Position numbers and translations under genes: made by a program
Part shown: positions 10,001 to 19,404 of the stretch, in pieces
Layout of the letters: the number at the start of each line of letters is the position of its first letter
How positions within the stretch are numbered: the stretch's first letter is position 1
Source of the DNA: Brassica napus
Taxonomy: Eukaryota; Streptophyta; Magnoliopsida; Brassicales; Brassicaceae
Assembly (NCBI RefSeq): GCF_020379485.1
Contig: NC_063448.1
Span: 45,827,218-45,891,217 of the forward strand
Reading direction: 5' to 3'
Length of the DNA stretch: 64,000 bases
Notes under the pieces: generated by a model
The model's input: the letters and a program-made list of their open reading frames with translations, nothing else
Databases searched by the model: none
Told to the model about the DNA's origin: nothing

Positions 10001-11399
10001 CCTGGATAACACAAAGTCGATCAGAAATCTGAAATATACATCTCTTTTCCCGAGTCAAGTGTGAGACTGAGATCAAATGGCAATGGAGACCATCCACAAA
10101 AAACACATTGTTAAGTGTAAGAGAAGATCCCAAAGAAACTTTTCCATGTTTATTTGAAGTTGTGTATCTCCCATCCGGAAGTTTGATCATCATAGGTGCC
10201 ATATCACAGATCTCAGTGAGATACTCAATTCGACCCGTCATGTGATTTGAAGCACCCGTGTCTATTATCCATGAGTCAATGAGAGACATACCTGAATGAT
10301 GTCCCTGCGATTGAGGTTTGCGGTCATTGAGCATGTGGACTAAGGTTTGCCACTGTTGATCGCTGAGACCACTGAACCCAATACGATCAGATGAAGTGAT
10401 GAGCGAGTTAGCTGAAGCCTGAGAAGGTTCCATGGACGCATGAGTTGCTCGACCAGATTCTGTAGTTTTACCACGAGAAGGTGTGTTTCCAGATGATGAA
10501 CTTGGGTAGGCATTAGGTTTGTTTCTTGTTCTTTCACCCCACCAAGCTGGATAACCAATTTTCTTGAAGCAATTCTCAGCCAAGTGACCATTTTTACCAC
10601 ACAGTGTGCATTTAAGTTGTCCACTGCGTGTATCTTGTTCTGAACGAGCCTTATTTGGCGTTTGAATGGCAAAACTAACACCACTCGCTCTGTCTTCATG
10701 TAGACGAGCCAATGATTTTGATTCCTCATCTTGAACCAGCACGTTGTAAGCTTCATCAAGAGACGGCAATGGAGTTCGTGACAGTAGTGATGATTTCACG
10801 GCTCCGTAAAGTGATTCATCAATTCCCATAAGAAATTGATGCAGTTTATCTTCTTCGCGCTCTCTAGCAATCTCTTCCATGGTCTTGGCTTGTTGATAGT
10901 CAGCCAAGCTTGTCCACAACTTTGTGAGTTTGCCAAAGTAGGTTTCAATAGGTGTCCCTTGTTGTCTACAAGTAGCCAGCTCTGTTTTAAGTTTTTGAAC
11001 ACGTTGTCCATTCTTCATTGTGAAACGCTTTTGAATTTGCGTCCACAAGTTAGAGGCGTCATCACTGTGAGACAGCGATGAACAAAGAGACTCGTCGATG
11101 GTGACTTTTATCCATGACACCACAAGAGCGTTGTTGGCACACCAATCTTCATAGTCTTCAGAATCTTCAGATGGTTTGAGTATAGATCCATCCACAAAAC
11201 CAAACTTCTTTCTGGCTTTCAGAGCCAAGCGTATGCTTGCGGACCATTCATCGTAGTTGTGTCCACGCAAAGCAGGGCGTGAGATAACTGTTCCGGGATT
11301 GTCTGATGCCGTGAGATCATACGGAGATATGGTTCTCCGAGTTACTTCATGGCGAGACTTTGTTCCCGTTGTGGCAAAGGATTCTTCTGTAGAAACCAT
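7023..11399 (-). CDS. Copia gag-pol polyprotein, intact
   Basis: An uninterrupted frame of 1458 residues. In order: a UBN2-like gag (about 40-240); a CCHC zinc knuckle (CTLCGKNGHLAENC, about 264); an aspartic protease with DTGAS (about 380); a GAG-pre-integrase block (LWHSRLGHPSS); an integrase core (DLWGPYRTTSICGSKYF, then LRSDNGSEF); a Copia reverse transcriptase (RWVFRLKYNADGTLERHKAR, ending YVDDLIITGN); and RNase H (WCDSDWGGCP, SRSSAEAEYRAMADT). Domain order integrase before RT marks it as Copia, not Gypsy. The start lies about 60 bp inside the primer-binding site, and the stop overlaps the polypurine tract. All key motifs look whole, so the element may be able to transpose. Confidence 0.96.
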   Translation of the reverse strand: MVSTEESFATTGTKSRHEVTRRTISPYDLTASDNPGTVISRPALRGHNYDEWSASIRLALKARKKFGFVDGSILKPSEDSEDYEDWCANNALVVSWIKVTIDESLCSSLSHSDDASNLWTQIQKRFTMKNGQRVQKLKTELATCRQQGTPIETYFGKLTKLWTSLADYQQAKTMEEIAREREEDKLHQFLMGIDESLYGAVKSSLLSRTPLPSLDEAYNVLVQDEESKSLARLHEDRASGVSFAIQTPNKARSEQDTRSGQLKCTLCGKNGHLAENCFKKIGYPAWWGERTRNKPNAYPSSSSGNTPSRGKTTESGRATHASMEPSQASANSLITSSDRIGFSGLSDQQWQTLVHMLNDRKPQSQGHHSGMSLIDSWIIDTGASNHMTGRIEYLTEICDMAPMMIKLPDGRYTTSNKHGKVSLGSSLTLNNVFFVDGLHCHLISVSHLTREKRCIFQISDRLCVIQDRITQTLIGAGEQLNGLYFFRGMDVASAVSKTASPTQQLWHSRLGHPSSQALDMLRFSDLSNGVFDSKTCEVCIRAKQTRESFPLSSNKTTMPFELIHCDLWGPYRTTSICGSKYFLTILDDFTRAVWVYLLPSKQNAPKHLKDFVALVERQFATQVKTLRSDNGSEFICLREFFSEKGIIHETSCVGTPQQNGKVERKHRHLLNVARALMFQASLPVEFWSYCALAAGYLINRTPTAVLKGKTPYEILYNKPPPMQHLKVFGCLCYVRNQKTGGDKFVSRTNKSVFLGYPFGKKGWRVYNIETGIISVSRVVIFCENEFPLASTSTDSLPVSVVPVEQFQFDILDDQETSVPVTEMIPTVPLLASSDSADTTQISNDTSNHDNNVLHNTDHDNVEHESTTPADSVTSSETSVTLDAPAEPTALGRGLRHKKPPTKLADYITTLLHQPPPSSTPYPIDNYISSAQFSDKYQYYLLAITSTAEPIHYKDAIEDEHWRDAVTDEIVALEDRDTWTVETLPPGKKALSCRWVFRLKYNADGTLERHKARLVVCGNHQTEGIDYTETFAPVAKMVTVRTFLQQAVSLDWEVFQMDVHNAFLHGDLDEEVYMQFPPGFRTDDKSKVCRLRKSLYGLKQAPRCWFAKLETALVDYGFKKNVKDYSLFIYEHGTDRIHVLVYVDDLIITGNSKPVIDQFKEYLCSCFRMKDLGILRYFLGIEVARSPAGMYLCQRKYSLDIIAETGLMGAKPVSFPLEQNHKLLRDEGEPMTDPFRYRRLVGRLIYLATTRPELSYAIHVLSQFMNNPKAPHWNAALRVVRYLKNSPGQGILLKASTELTVSAWCDSDWGGCPLSRRSLTGWFIQLGDSPISWKTQKQDVVSRSSAEAEYRAMADTVSELLWLRELLPSLGITINGPITLHSDSLSAINLAKNPVGHKRTKHVGMDCHFIRDEILRGIIATKHVSSKTQLADILTKALGRKEFEVFQSKLGVLNLHTPS

Positions 11400-11460
11400 T
11401 GTTCAGGAGAAGTAGGGCTTAGAGTAGATCGAAACCAGAAAACCTAGATTTAGGTTTACT

Positions 11461-11472
11461 GCTCTGATACCA
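11461..11472 (-). other. Primer-binding site of the intact Copia
   Basis: TGGTATCAGAGC on the minus strand, directly next to the 5' LTR. It is complementary to the 3' end of initiator tRNA-Met, the usual Copia primer. Confidence 0.9.
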
Positions 11473-11617
11473 TGTAAAGAACCTTAGAAGTTGTAAAAGG
11501 GTTTCTCGTTTTGATTCCTCGTCAAGGCAATGCCTTATATACAAAGATATATGTTACACAAATATGGTAACCTAATGACGTTAACAATATACATCGACAA
11601 GGCCCATAGGACCCCCA
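11473..11617 (-). repeat. 5' LTR of the intact Copia
   Basis: 145 bp, the partner of 6868-7012. It is followed on the minus strand directly by the tRNA-Met primer-binding site at 11461-11472. Confidence 0.95.
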
Positions 11618-11952
11618 ATAATATATATATATATATTTGGATGGATTGGTGTTATTGGACAGTTTTTCATTTGGATTTGTTTGGAGTCAGGGTGAGTAAT
11701 GTTGTTATGAGATGTTGGTGGTGACACACCATTATAGGAAGAAGAAGTCACGAGTGGTACAAAAAGTTTCACTACTACAAAGAGGTCTAGATACATATAT
11801 AAAAGAGGAAACTTTAACTTGTCAGATCAAAGAGGACATATTTAAAAGGCTAATGAAAAGATACGAGAAAAAAAAAGAGAATCAAGCAAGAGTTGGTCTT
11901 GCACAGCTGCATGTCGCTTCATCTTCTTGGCTGCATGTCTGTGTCCCTTGGG
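11618..11952. other. Intergenic flank, no gene seen
   Basis: Starts with an (AT)n run and contains no coding signal I recognise. It ends with CCCTTGGG at 11945-11952, the left target duplication of the next element. Confidence 0.5.
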
Positions 11953-12165
11953 TAGGGATGGCAATCAAGGACCTGGACCGCGGGTCTGGCCCGTAAAGGC
12001 TTGTTGCGGGGTGGGATTGGGCCTCCATTTGGTAAGCCCGCAAAATCGCGGACCTCGCGGGACGGGTTCAAAGCGGGACGGGTCGAAAGCGGGATGAGCT
12101 TAACCTGCGGGATTTTGAAGACCTGCAGACCTAAGTCCCTATTTCTGCTTTCGCCTAAAACATTT

Positions 12166-12196
<31 letters not shown>

Positions 12197-13048
12197 GATT
12201 CGACGTTATGTAGTTCCTGTGATGGTGGTTTTAGGGTCGATGATCTTCCGGTCTCCCAAGCGCCTTCAATCTGCACCGATTGAGCTTCTTCGAGTCATCA
12301 TAAGAAGTTTGAAAACTCACTTTCCACCGAAGAAGAAGATCTAGTTCCCGCCATGAGTTCTTCATAGTTTTGTCTATATGTATTTGTTCACATTATCATA
12401 CATTTTGGAGTTTTAGGCTTCAATATATCTTTAACTGACTTCTATTATTTTTATTTGCAGAAGATGAAGTTGATGGTGAAGAAGAGAAATTTCCATCTTT
12501 TGTCGCTTGTTGGTGATAAAGATGAAGAACAAGAAGTGTGATTGGTGTTTTTTTTAATCTATTTTTGGGATTCGCATCTTTGATTTGGTGTTGGTTTTAT
12601 TTAATTTTGGATTCAGAAAACTAAAGCATTTGTTATGAACTTATGAGTTATAATATTTGGATTCAACAACTAAAGTACTGTTTATTTTAAAAATGTTTGG
12701 AGTCTAACAAAAGTAAATAAACTAGTGTTTTGATCCAACTAAAATCTTCAACTAACAAGGGTATTGCCTTATCCAGTTCAATCCTCGACTAAACTCACTT
12801 ACTGATGCATCATGAAACTGATAAAGCGTCATGAATCATGTCTTGAAGCGTTCAGGAGCCATATGTATGTTTGTAATTCTATGTCCCGCAGGCCGATCCG
12901 CAAAGGCGTACATGTTTTGCGGTACGGGTTTGGTCAACCATTTTGAGGACCGTAGCCCGCACGGGCCTGATCCGCCGTGACCCGCTCGAAGACGAGCCCG
13001 CTGCGGTACGGGACGGGACGGGACGGATCAACCTGTTTGATATTCCTA
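11953..13048. mobile_element. Non-autonomous hAT element with 8-bp target duplication
   Basis: The 8-mer CCCTTGGG flanks the element exactly (11945-11952 and 13049-13056). The ends are imperfect inverted repeats: TAGGGATGGCAATCA at the left and, reverse-complemented, TAGGAATATCAAACA at the right. An 8-bp duplication with TAGGGATG-type ends is characteristic of hAT. Both subterminal regions are rich in short GCGGG/GACGGG repeats, a common hAT feature. No transposase is encoded, so it would need an autonomous relative. A (GA)n microsatellite lies at about 12169-12192, and the interior resembles no gene I know. Confidence 0.85.
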
Positions 13049-13299
13049 CCCTTGGGGCTTCTAGATATATTTAGTAAAAACCTTTATCACAAGCTAACTA
13101 AAACCTAGCAATATTCACATCTGCTTTTGATACACTCTGAAGAACTCGACTTGTATATGGCCTGAAATTTGTGTGACCAAATCAAAGGCGACTTCTAGTG
13201 TGTTTTCGTTAGGGAAATGTCGATATTAAATAAAGTACACAAGTTATATAAAACAAAAATAATAAATGTTCAATGACACTCAAAGACTTTAACCTCTAT

Positions 13300-14204
13300 G
13301 ATTCACCACTCCTCTGATGCCATAGGCTTGTTGGTGGAGGAGAGCACAATGGTGACATTGCTGTTATGAGGAAGTGTTGGAATCACGTCTTCAATTTCAA
13401 ACGTAAGGTAACGTTCATCCAGCAGTACGACCATCTTGTGTAGTTTCTCTGTGTTCTTAAGCACAAGTTCCACGAATGAAGTTACATGCTTTGGTTGTAC
13501 ATTCAAACGAGACTTATTCCAAGGCGAAACCATCTTTTGACCTCCAGCATTGATCCGGACTCAAGGACTTTAGTTTCAAGTATTGGTCAAGATGCTCCCC
13601 CTGTAAAACATAAATAAGATACAAAGACGGTCCTTGGACAATAGCTAGAAAAAGAGGTTGATGATGAATTTACCGGCATTGAGTTGTAAATCCTTCCACG
13701 TACTATTAGCTTCTCTAAATCAGGTGAGTTTTGTAACAACCTTTCTACACCAGGAATAACATACTGACAGATCACTGTATCAAGAGTCAATGATTTTACC
13801 TTGAGAATAGGGAAAGCAACACCACGAATCTCAGCCAGAGATAAAATCTAACAGAAAGAACAAAAAAGATTATGAATATTGATTAGTACCGAGCTTTTGA
13901 CATATAAGACTTTTCAAACGTTCTTTGAACTATAGAAAATCAGACTAACAAAAACTAATTAATCTATATAGAAAAGGTTGACCGTGCAACCAACTAACTT
14001 TTAGACATTAGATAATGCAATAATATGAGCCCCAAAAAAGCATAAATACCTTAACAAAGTTTCCACCAAACGTAAGCTTCTCTGCGTTTTGTAACTTCGC
14101 TAGATTTTTTAGCACCATGACTTGGAGATGTTCAGCCTTGAACTTGAGGTAAGGGTTATTTAGGGCATAGCAAATGTCCAGCTTAGCTTCGGTTAAAGAA
14201 GCTA
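13300..14204 (-). pseudogene. F-box/LRR/FBD gene copy A, 3' part
   Basis: Minus-strand remains of three exons, in coding order: the end of exon 1 at about 14204-14037 (SLTEAKLDICYALN, later NAEKLTFGGNFVK); exon 2 at about 13850-13677 (LDTVICQYVIPGVERLLQNSPDLEKLIVRG); and exon 3 at about 13600-13303 with the FBD domain, ending NKPMASEEW and a stop. Exon 3 has a one-base insertion near 13530 relative to copy C. F-box/LRR/FBD proteins are candidate substrate receptors of SCF ubiquitin ligases; this copy cannot make one. Its 5' part lies at 18901-19400, beyond the CACTA element. Confidence 0.85.
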
Positions 14205-14554
14205 CACTACAAGAAAACAACATGGATACTGAGGGAAAAAATCGTCGGAATTTCGTCGGAATAACGTTATTCCGACGACATACCGACGAAACAAGTCGTC
14301 GGAAATAATTCCTCGGAATTTCTTCTTTCCTCGGAATTCCGTCGGAAATATCCGACGGAATTCCTAGGAAACACATTTCCAAGGAAATTCCGAGGAGCAC
14401 CAGTTTGTCGGAAATCTCCTCGGAATATACCGAAGGAGTACTTCGTCGGGATATACATCGATCGATGTGTTTTTGGACATATACCCATCGATCGATCCGT
14501 TTATAAAAACACGTTCGGAATATACCGAGGGACACCTTTCCTCGGAATATTCCG

Positions 14555-14710
14555 AGGAACATGTCCCTCGGTATATTCCGAGGAACATGTCCCTCGGTAT
14601 ATTCCGAGGAACATGTCCCTCGGTATATTCCGAGGAACATCTCCCTCGGTATATTCCGAGGAATATCTCCCTCGGTATATTCCGAGAAAGATGTCCCTCG
14701 GTATATTCCG
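14555..14710. repeat. Six 26-bp tandem repeats in the CACTA left subterminal region
   Basis: Units start at 14555, 14581, 14607, 14633, 14659 and 14685. The core is CCCTCGGTATATTCCGAGG. The unit is nearly palindromic, so both strands read alike, and the long open frames across it on both strands are by-products of the repeat. CACTA subterminal repeats are known binding sites for the element's own DNA-binding protein; that role here is inference. Confidence 0.88.
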
Positions 14711-14952
14711 AACGTTTTTATATAAATGGATCGATCGATGGGTATATGTCCAAAAACGCATCGATCGATCGAGTAAAAAATATAATTAATTTACTCGGAA
14801 TGTAAAAAATATTAATTTTTTATAAAAAATAAAATTTTTGAAATTTAAATTCGAAAATATAAAATTAAAATTAAAATTGAAATCATATTAATTAATATTC
14901 AAAGTTTCAGAAATAAAAATAAAACATTCTGAGTTTTTGGAAAAAAAAAAAA

Positions 14953-17158
14953 CTACGGGTCTGGCACGTCCGGGAACACCTCGTTCGGGTACATCCTTTG
15001 CATCATCTCCATCATTTGCTGGTTCAGCCTCCTCTGTGCCTCATAGCCCGCCTGTTGAGCCGCCATCTGGGTCTCCAACAAAGATATGCGATCATCCTTG
15101 TCCTTCAACTGAGCCGTAAGTACTTCTGGATCAACAAAGGGCGGTGGTGCAGAAGAAGGAGGAACCGACCGGGTGTGACGACCCAAACCGACCAAACGTC
15201 CATTCTTCTTTGGAACCGACTGAATAGAAAATAGCCAAATTTACAAATTTAAACCAAGAAATAAATGAATTGAACTTTAAAAAAAATGAACTTACGGATT
15301 CAACGATTTTGTTGATTCGAAACCGGGACAAGTTGGTCGAAGCCGTCGAAGCATCATCCTCGGTTTGAAGCTGAGACACTTCGTCTACCACCTGAGTTTG
15401 GACCAGGTCGACCACGTCCCTCACAAGACCGTCATCAATCTGGTCGGTCTTCTTGTTGGTATACGCCCTCCTCATTAGGGCGAGATCATCAACCGGCTCG
15501 CCATCATTTTCTTCCGCCTTGAAAAAAAACATAAATTAAAGAAACATTAGAAATTAGAAGAAATGCACAATAAATTAAAATTCCGAAACTCAAATAATTG
15601 AAGAAAAAACGTTTGAACTTACCATGCGATCTCCCAGAGTGGCAATAGATTGAGTACCCAAGTTATGCTTGTAGATGCCCTTCCCTTTACGGTCGCTCCT
15701 GCGGTTGGTGGAGTTGGTGGAAGAAGTTTCTTTCGTCTCTTCTTTATCCCAATGCGCACACAACTCCTTCCAGACCGTGTCGTTCATCGACTTTGGGACC
15801 TTTTAATAAAAAAAAAAGTTTATTAAATTTAAAAATAGTTTAATAAATTAAAAAATTGTTTAATAAATTAAATCGAACCTTATTGATTTCCCACTTCTTC
15901 TTCCACTCGTGGATCTGCTTCCCATAGTTGTCCATAACTTTATGGACGAAGTGGTGATAGATAAAGAGCGTCTCATCGGAATTCCAGTTGAACTCTTGCT
16001 GAAAAAAAAAACACAATTAGTAGAAAATTTATATTAAAGATTAAAAATATAAGTAAAAAATTAGAATACTTACCGCAAACTGACGAAACCACAGAACCTG
16101 CTTGTCGTTAGGGAAGTGAGTGAAAGTTGGATGTCCCTTGTCGAGGGCCGAGTACATCATACGGTTGATCCATGCGCTGATCCCGTTCCCGGATCGGTTG
16201 AACCTAATAAAAAGAACAAACGGTTAATAATGAATCCAAATTTAAAGAAAAAAATGTTTAATTACCATGTTTGACCCCGTCCATGTGGATACGGAGTGAG
16301 ATACGGAAGATGGTCACGACCGGGCTGTTGAACCAACTCCGCAATACTCATCACTCCCGGAGGACCAGGAGGAGGAGGAGCGGATGCAGCAGCGGGAGCG
16401 AGAGGAGCAGGAGCGGGTGCAGCAGAGGGAGATGTATGGTTGGAGCTGTGGGGCGAAGGAGAATCCTGAAAATGGCTGGAATCCCGAGACTGGCTCCCCG
16501 TACCACCACGACCACGACGCTGTCGAGGCCGGATCTGATCATCATAAGACCTGTAAATTAAAAAAAAATATTTAATAAATACAGAAATATATAAATTTTT
16601 TTTTTAAAAAAAAGTCTCAAATAATTTAATCAAAAAAAATATTTATAGATATTAAAAATATTTAATAAATATATAAAAATAGTTCTAATAAAAAAAATGT
16701 TTTAATAAATAAAAAATAGTTTAATAATTACAAAAAATAGTTTTAATAATATATATATATATTAAAAATATTTTTAAATCCCAAATAATAGTTTTTAATC
16801 ACAAAAAAAGTTGTATAGATATTAAAAAATGTTTTGTAAAATCCAAAAAATTGAATTTATATACAAAAAAGATTTTGTAAAATCCAAAAAATCGAATTTA
16901 TATAGAAAAATCGTTTTGTAAAATACAAAAATTGATTTTCTATACAAAAATCGATTTTATAAATACAAAAAAAATAAAAAAATTATAAAAAAATTATAAA
17001 TCAATTCAACAAAACAAATTATTCAACCAAATCACAATTCTAAACCTATTATACAACCAAAAATCACAGTCCTAACCAATCACCCTAACAAAAATCTATC
17101 AAAACTACACAAAAATCTAACAAATAGAACTTAAGAGAGTGGGATAGAGTCCTTACAT
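14953..17158 (-). CDS. CACTA-borne Transposase_24 (Ptta/En/Spm) protein, multi-exon
   Basis: Seven minus-strand exons join in frame at GT/AG borders. Exon 1 ends at 17157 with AT followed by GTAAGG. Coding exons follow at about 16550-16268, 16203-16080, 16000-15880, 15801-15623, 15520-15296 and 15222-14953. The start codon appears split: AT at the end of exon 1 and G at 16550, giving [17 protein letters not shown]. The protein has an Arg/Gly-rich N-terminus and an Ala/Pro-rich stretch. The Transposase_24 core follows ([20 protein letters not shown], then [18 protein letters not shown]) and then a coiled-coil C-terminus ([19 protein letters not shown]) ending [10 protein letters not shown]. 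This family is the probable TNPA-like, end-binding partner in CACTA elements. No stop or frameshift was found, though exon ends are hand-predicted. Confidence 0.82.
16551..17156 (-). other. Long AT-rich intron of the CACTA gene
   Basis: About 600 bp of strongly AT-rich sequence with a GTAAGG donor (minus, 17156) and a TTTACAG acceptor (minus, 16551). It would place the start codon across the junction. Confidence 0.6.
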
Positions 17159-17884
17159 GATTTGTGTAAGAAAAGGGGGAGATCGCCGGAGATATCGTCG
17201 GATTTCAGGGGGAAATCGCCGGAGAAAAAAGAGAGGAGTCGCGCAGAGGAAGAAGAAAGAAATGGGGAAGAAGAAGGGGCTCGTGGTTATAAAACCTAGG
17301 GTCCGACGGATATTATCCGTCCGAATTCCGTCGGAATTATAGTTTCCATTTTCGCGAAATATTTGCCCGGTAAAATGAAAATATTCCGAGGACATTCCGA
17401 CGGATATTAAAATATCCGTCGGAATATTCCGAGGAAATACCGAGGAACTAGTGTTTGGGGTTTCAAAACATCAATTTTTTTGCCGTATTTCATTTCTTAT
17501 ACAATTGTAATGTATACCAATGAGGATTCTTTGTATAGATTAGCATAAACCATGAAATAACAAATTTCAAAACTAATTGAAAGTATTCCCTATACCGTTC
17601 ATTAAAACGTATAAGTGTTTCTCTTATGTTGTGGGATTTTGTTCATACAATCGGAAAAGTGTTAATTAAGGGGTAAGGAACAAATTTTAGACTTCATAAT
17701 TAACGTAAGACACTTAATAAGAGTTATATAGGTGTTATTCAAACCGCAAAACGTTGTTTTCGGTTTAAAACCCCTATTTCCTCGGAATTTCCTCGGACTA
17801 TTCCGAGGGAATTCCGAGGAAACCCTATTCTTCCTCGTAATTCCGTCGGAATATTCCGAGGAAATTCCGAGGAACTAGTGTTTG

Positions 17885-18470
17885 GGGTTTCAATCTTGTA
17901 CAGTTTTTTATAAACGGATCGATCGATTTGTTTTTGTACAAAAACGCATCGATCGATCACCAGATGGACGAAAGCCGTAAGAATGTGATCGATCGATTAG
18001 ATTATACCATCGATCGATCGAACAAAATCTCAAACGTTCCTCGGAATATCCTCGGAAAATCTTGTATGTTTTTTTATAAACGGATCGATCGATGCGTTTG
18101 TGTAAAAAAAACGCATCGATCGATCACCAGATGGACGAAAGCCGTAAGAATGTGATCGATCGATTAGATTATACCATCGATCGATCGAACAAAATCTCAA
18201 ACGTTCCTCGGAATATCCTCGGAAAATCTTGTACGTTTTTTTATAAACGGATCGATCGATGAGTTTGTGTAAAAAAACGCATCGATCGATCACCAGATGG
18301 ACGAAAGCCGTAAGAATGTGATCGATCGATTAGATTATACCATCGATCGATCGAACAAAATTTGAAGCGTTCCTCGGAATATCCTCGGAAAATCTTGTAC
18401 GTTTTGTTATAAACGGATCGATCGATGCGTTTGTGTAAAAAACGCATCAATCGATGCGTGTGCGAACAGA
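17885..18470. repeat. 166-167-bp tandem repeats with ATCGATCGAT palindromes (CACTA right end)
   Basis: The block CACCAGATGGACGAAAGCCG recurs at 17958, 18125 and 18291, giving a period of 166-167 bp and about three and a half units. Each unit has three ATCGATCGAT palindrome clusters and a TTCCTCGGAATATCCTCGG motif. The period is close to nucleosome length, but that may be chance. Confidence 0.88.
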
Positions 18471-18900
18471 ATTATAAGGCAAAACCCGAACTTTTTGGAG
18501 TGTAAATAGAGTAAGAGGGAGGATGAAGATATGGAGTGAATGAAGAGGAAGAGGAGTGATTGTATTTATAGGTTAAATCCTGCCGACAGACCGAGGAAAT
18601 TCCGACGGAATTCCGACGCCAACGGTTAGTTCGTCGGAATTTCCTCGGAATTTTGTAAAATCCCCAAACGGCTCTCCAACGGCTATAATATTTCCTCGGA
18701 ATTCATCGGTTTTTTCCGAGGAAAATGTATTTCCTCGGAATATTCCGACGGATTGATATTTCCTCGGAATTCCGTCGGTATATTCCGAGAAAATTCCGAG
18801 GAAACCAAATTTTGTGTTTTCTCGGAATTTCCTCGGGATATTCCGAGGATTTTATTTTCCGTCGGAATGTCCGTCAGAATATCGCTGTTTTCTTGTAGTG

Positions 18901-19404
18901 CGACATCAACCAAAGTACACGATGACTGCGAGTGTAACAATCTGAGACAGTGGATATGTGGTGCCACAATCTGCCTTGGACCCCGAGCCCCCATGTTACG
19001 GTTTACTACTAATGTTCTCAAACGTAGGGATTTGCTGAGATCAAGAACCTTTAGTTTATAGCAGTCATACAATGTTAAGTTTTCAATAACAGGGCAACCG
19101 GATATAATCTCAGCCATAGATTCATCAGAGAGTCTACAGAATCTCAAGGATAACTTCTGCAACGATGTCCAAGACACAGTGCAGTAGGGAACAATCTTAT
19201 GAGAATAGATTTTGAGTTGCTTGAAAGGAGAACTGTTGTAGAAGAAATCAGGAAGCTTAAACTCTTCATAAGGAGAACATAAATCCAGGGAAAGATTCTC
19301 AAAGTTGTGTGACATGGCGAACTTGATCAACCTGTCGATGTATGGTATGTTCTCCGTTATATTTTCTAACGACACGTGGAGTCCGCGTTACAGTGATGAA
19401 TTTT
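18901..19404 (-). pseudogene. F-box/LRR/FBD gene copy A, 5' part (truncated)
   Basis: On the minus strand it encodes LRR-type sequence colinear with copy B: ENIPYIDRLIKFAMSHN, LPDFFYNSSPFKQLKI, WTSLQKLSLRFCRLSDESMAE, PVIENLTLYDC, and then the CACTA insertion. Copies B and C have a full F-box upstream. Here homology stops near 19400, with an in-frame stop just before the first family residues, so the F-box itself is missing. Confidence 0.85.

Larger units (their letters stand above)
6868..11617 (-). mobile_element. Intact Ty1/Copia retrotransposon with 145-bp LTRs
   Basis: Two direct repeats of 145 bp (6868-7012 and 11473-11617) differ at only two positions by my reading. Inside the right LTR lies a primer-binding site TGGTATCAGAGC on the minus strand (11461-11472), matching initiator tRNA-Met. 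A purine tract GAGAGGGGG (minus, 7016-7024) abuts the left LTR. Transcription therefore runs right to left. One uninterrupted polyprotein gene fills the interior. The element sits inside an AT microsatellite, so the 5-bp duplication is ambiguous (ATATA on the left, ATAAT on the right). The near-identical LTRs and open frame point to a recent insertion. Confidence 0.96.
14205..18900 (-). mobile_element. CACTA (En/Spm) transposon inside F-box copy A
   Basis: The terminal repeats are CACTACAAGAAAACA at 14205-14219 and its exact reverse complement at 18886-18900. The 3-bp flanks are CTA (14202-14204) and CGA (18901-18903), a target duplication with one change. The intact copy B carries the uninterrupted sequence at about 23655-23675, confirming an insertion. 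Subterminal regions hold many copies of TTCCTCGGAATATTCCGAGG-like motifs and palindromic ATCGATCGAT clusters. Only one gene is present, a Transposase_24-type protein on the minus strand. The catalytic TNP2/Transposase_21 gene is absent, so the element is non-autonomous. Confidence 0.93.

Noticed and set aside
14008..14805. Long open frames on both strands over the CACTA left end (up to 210 codons)
   Set aside because: They arise from near-palindromic 26-bp repeats and join F-box remnants to repeat sequence; no domain or family support.
16271..16575. Plus-strand frames of about 63-96 codons rich in Arg/Gly and Ser
   Set aside because: They are antisense to the well-supported minus-strand Transposase_24 exon at 16268-16550.
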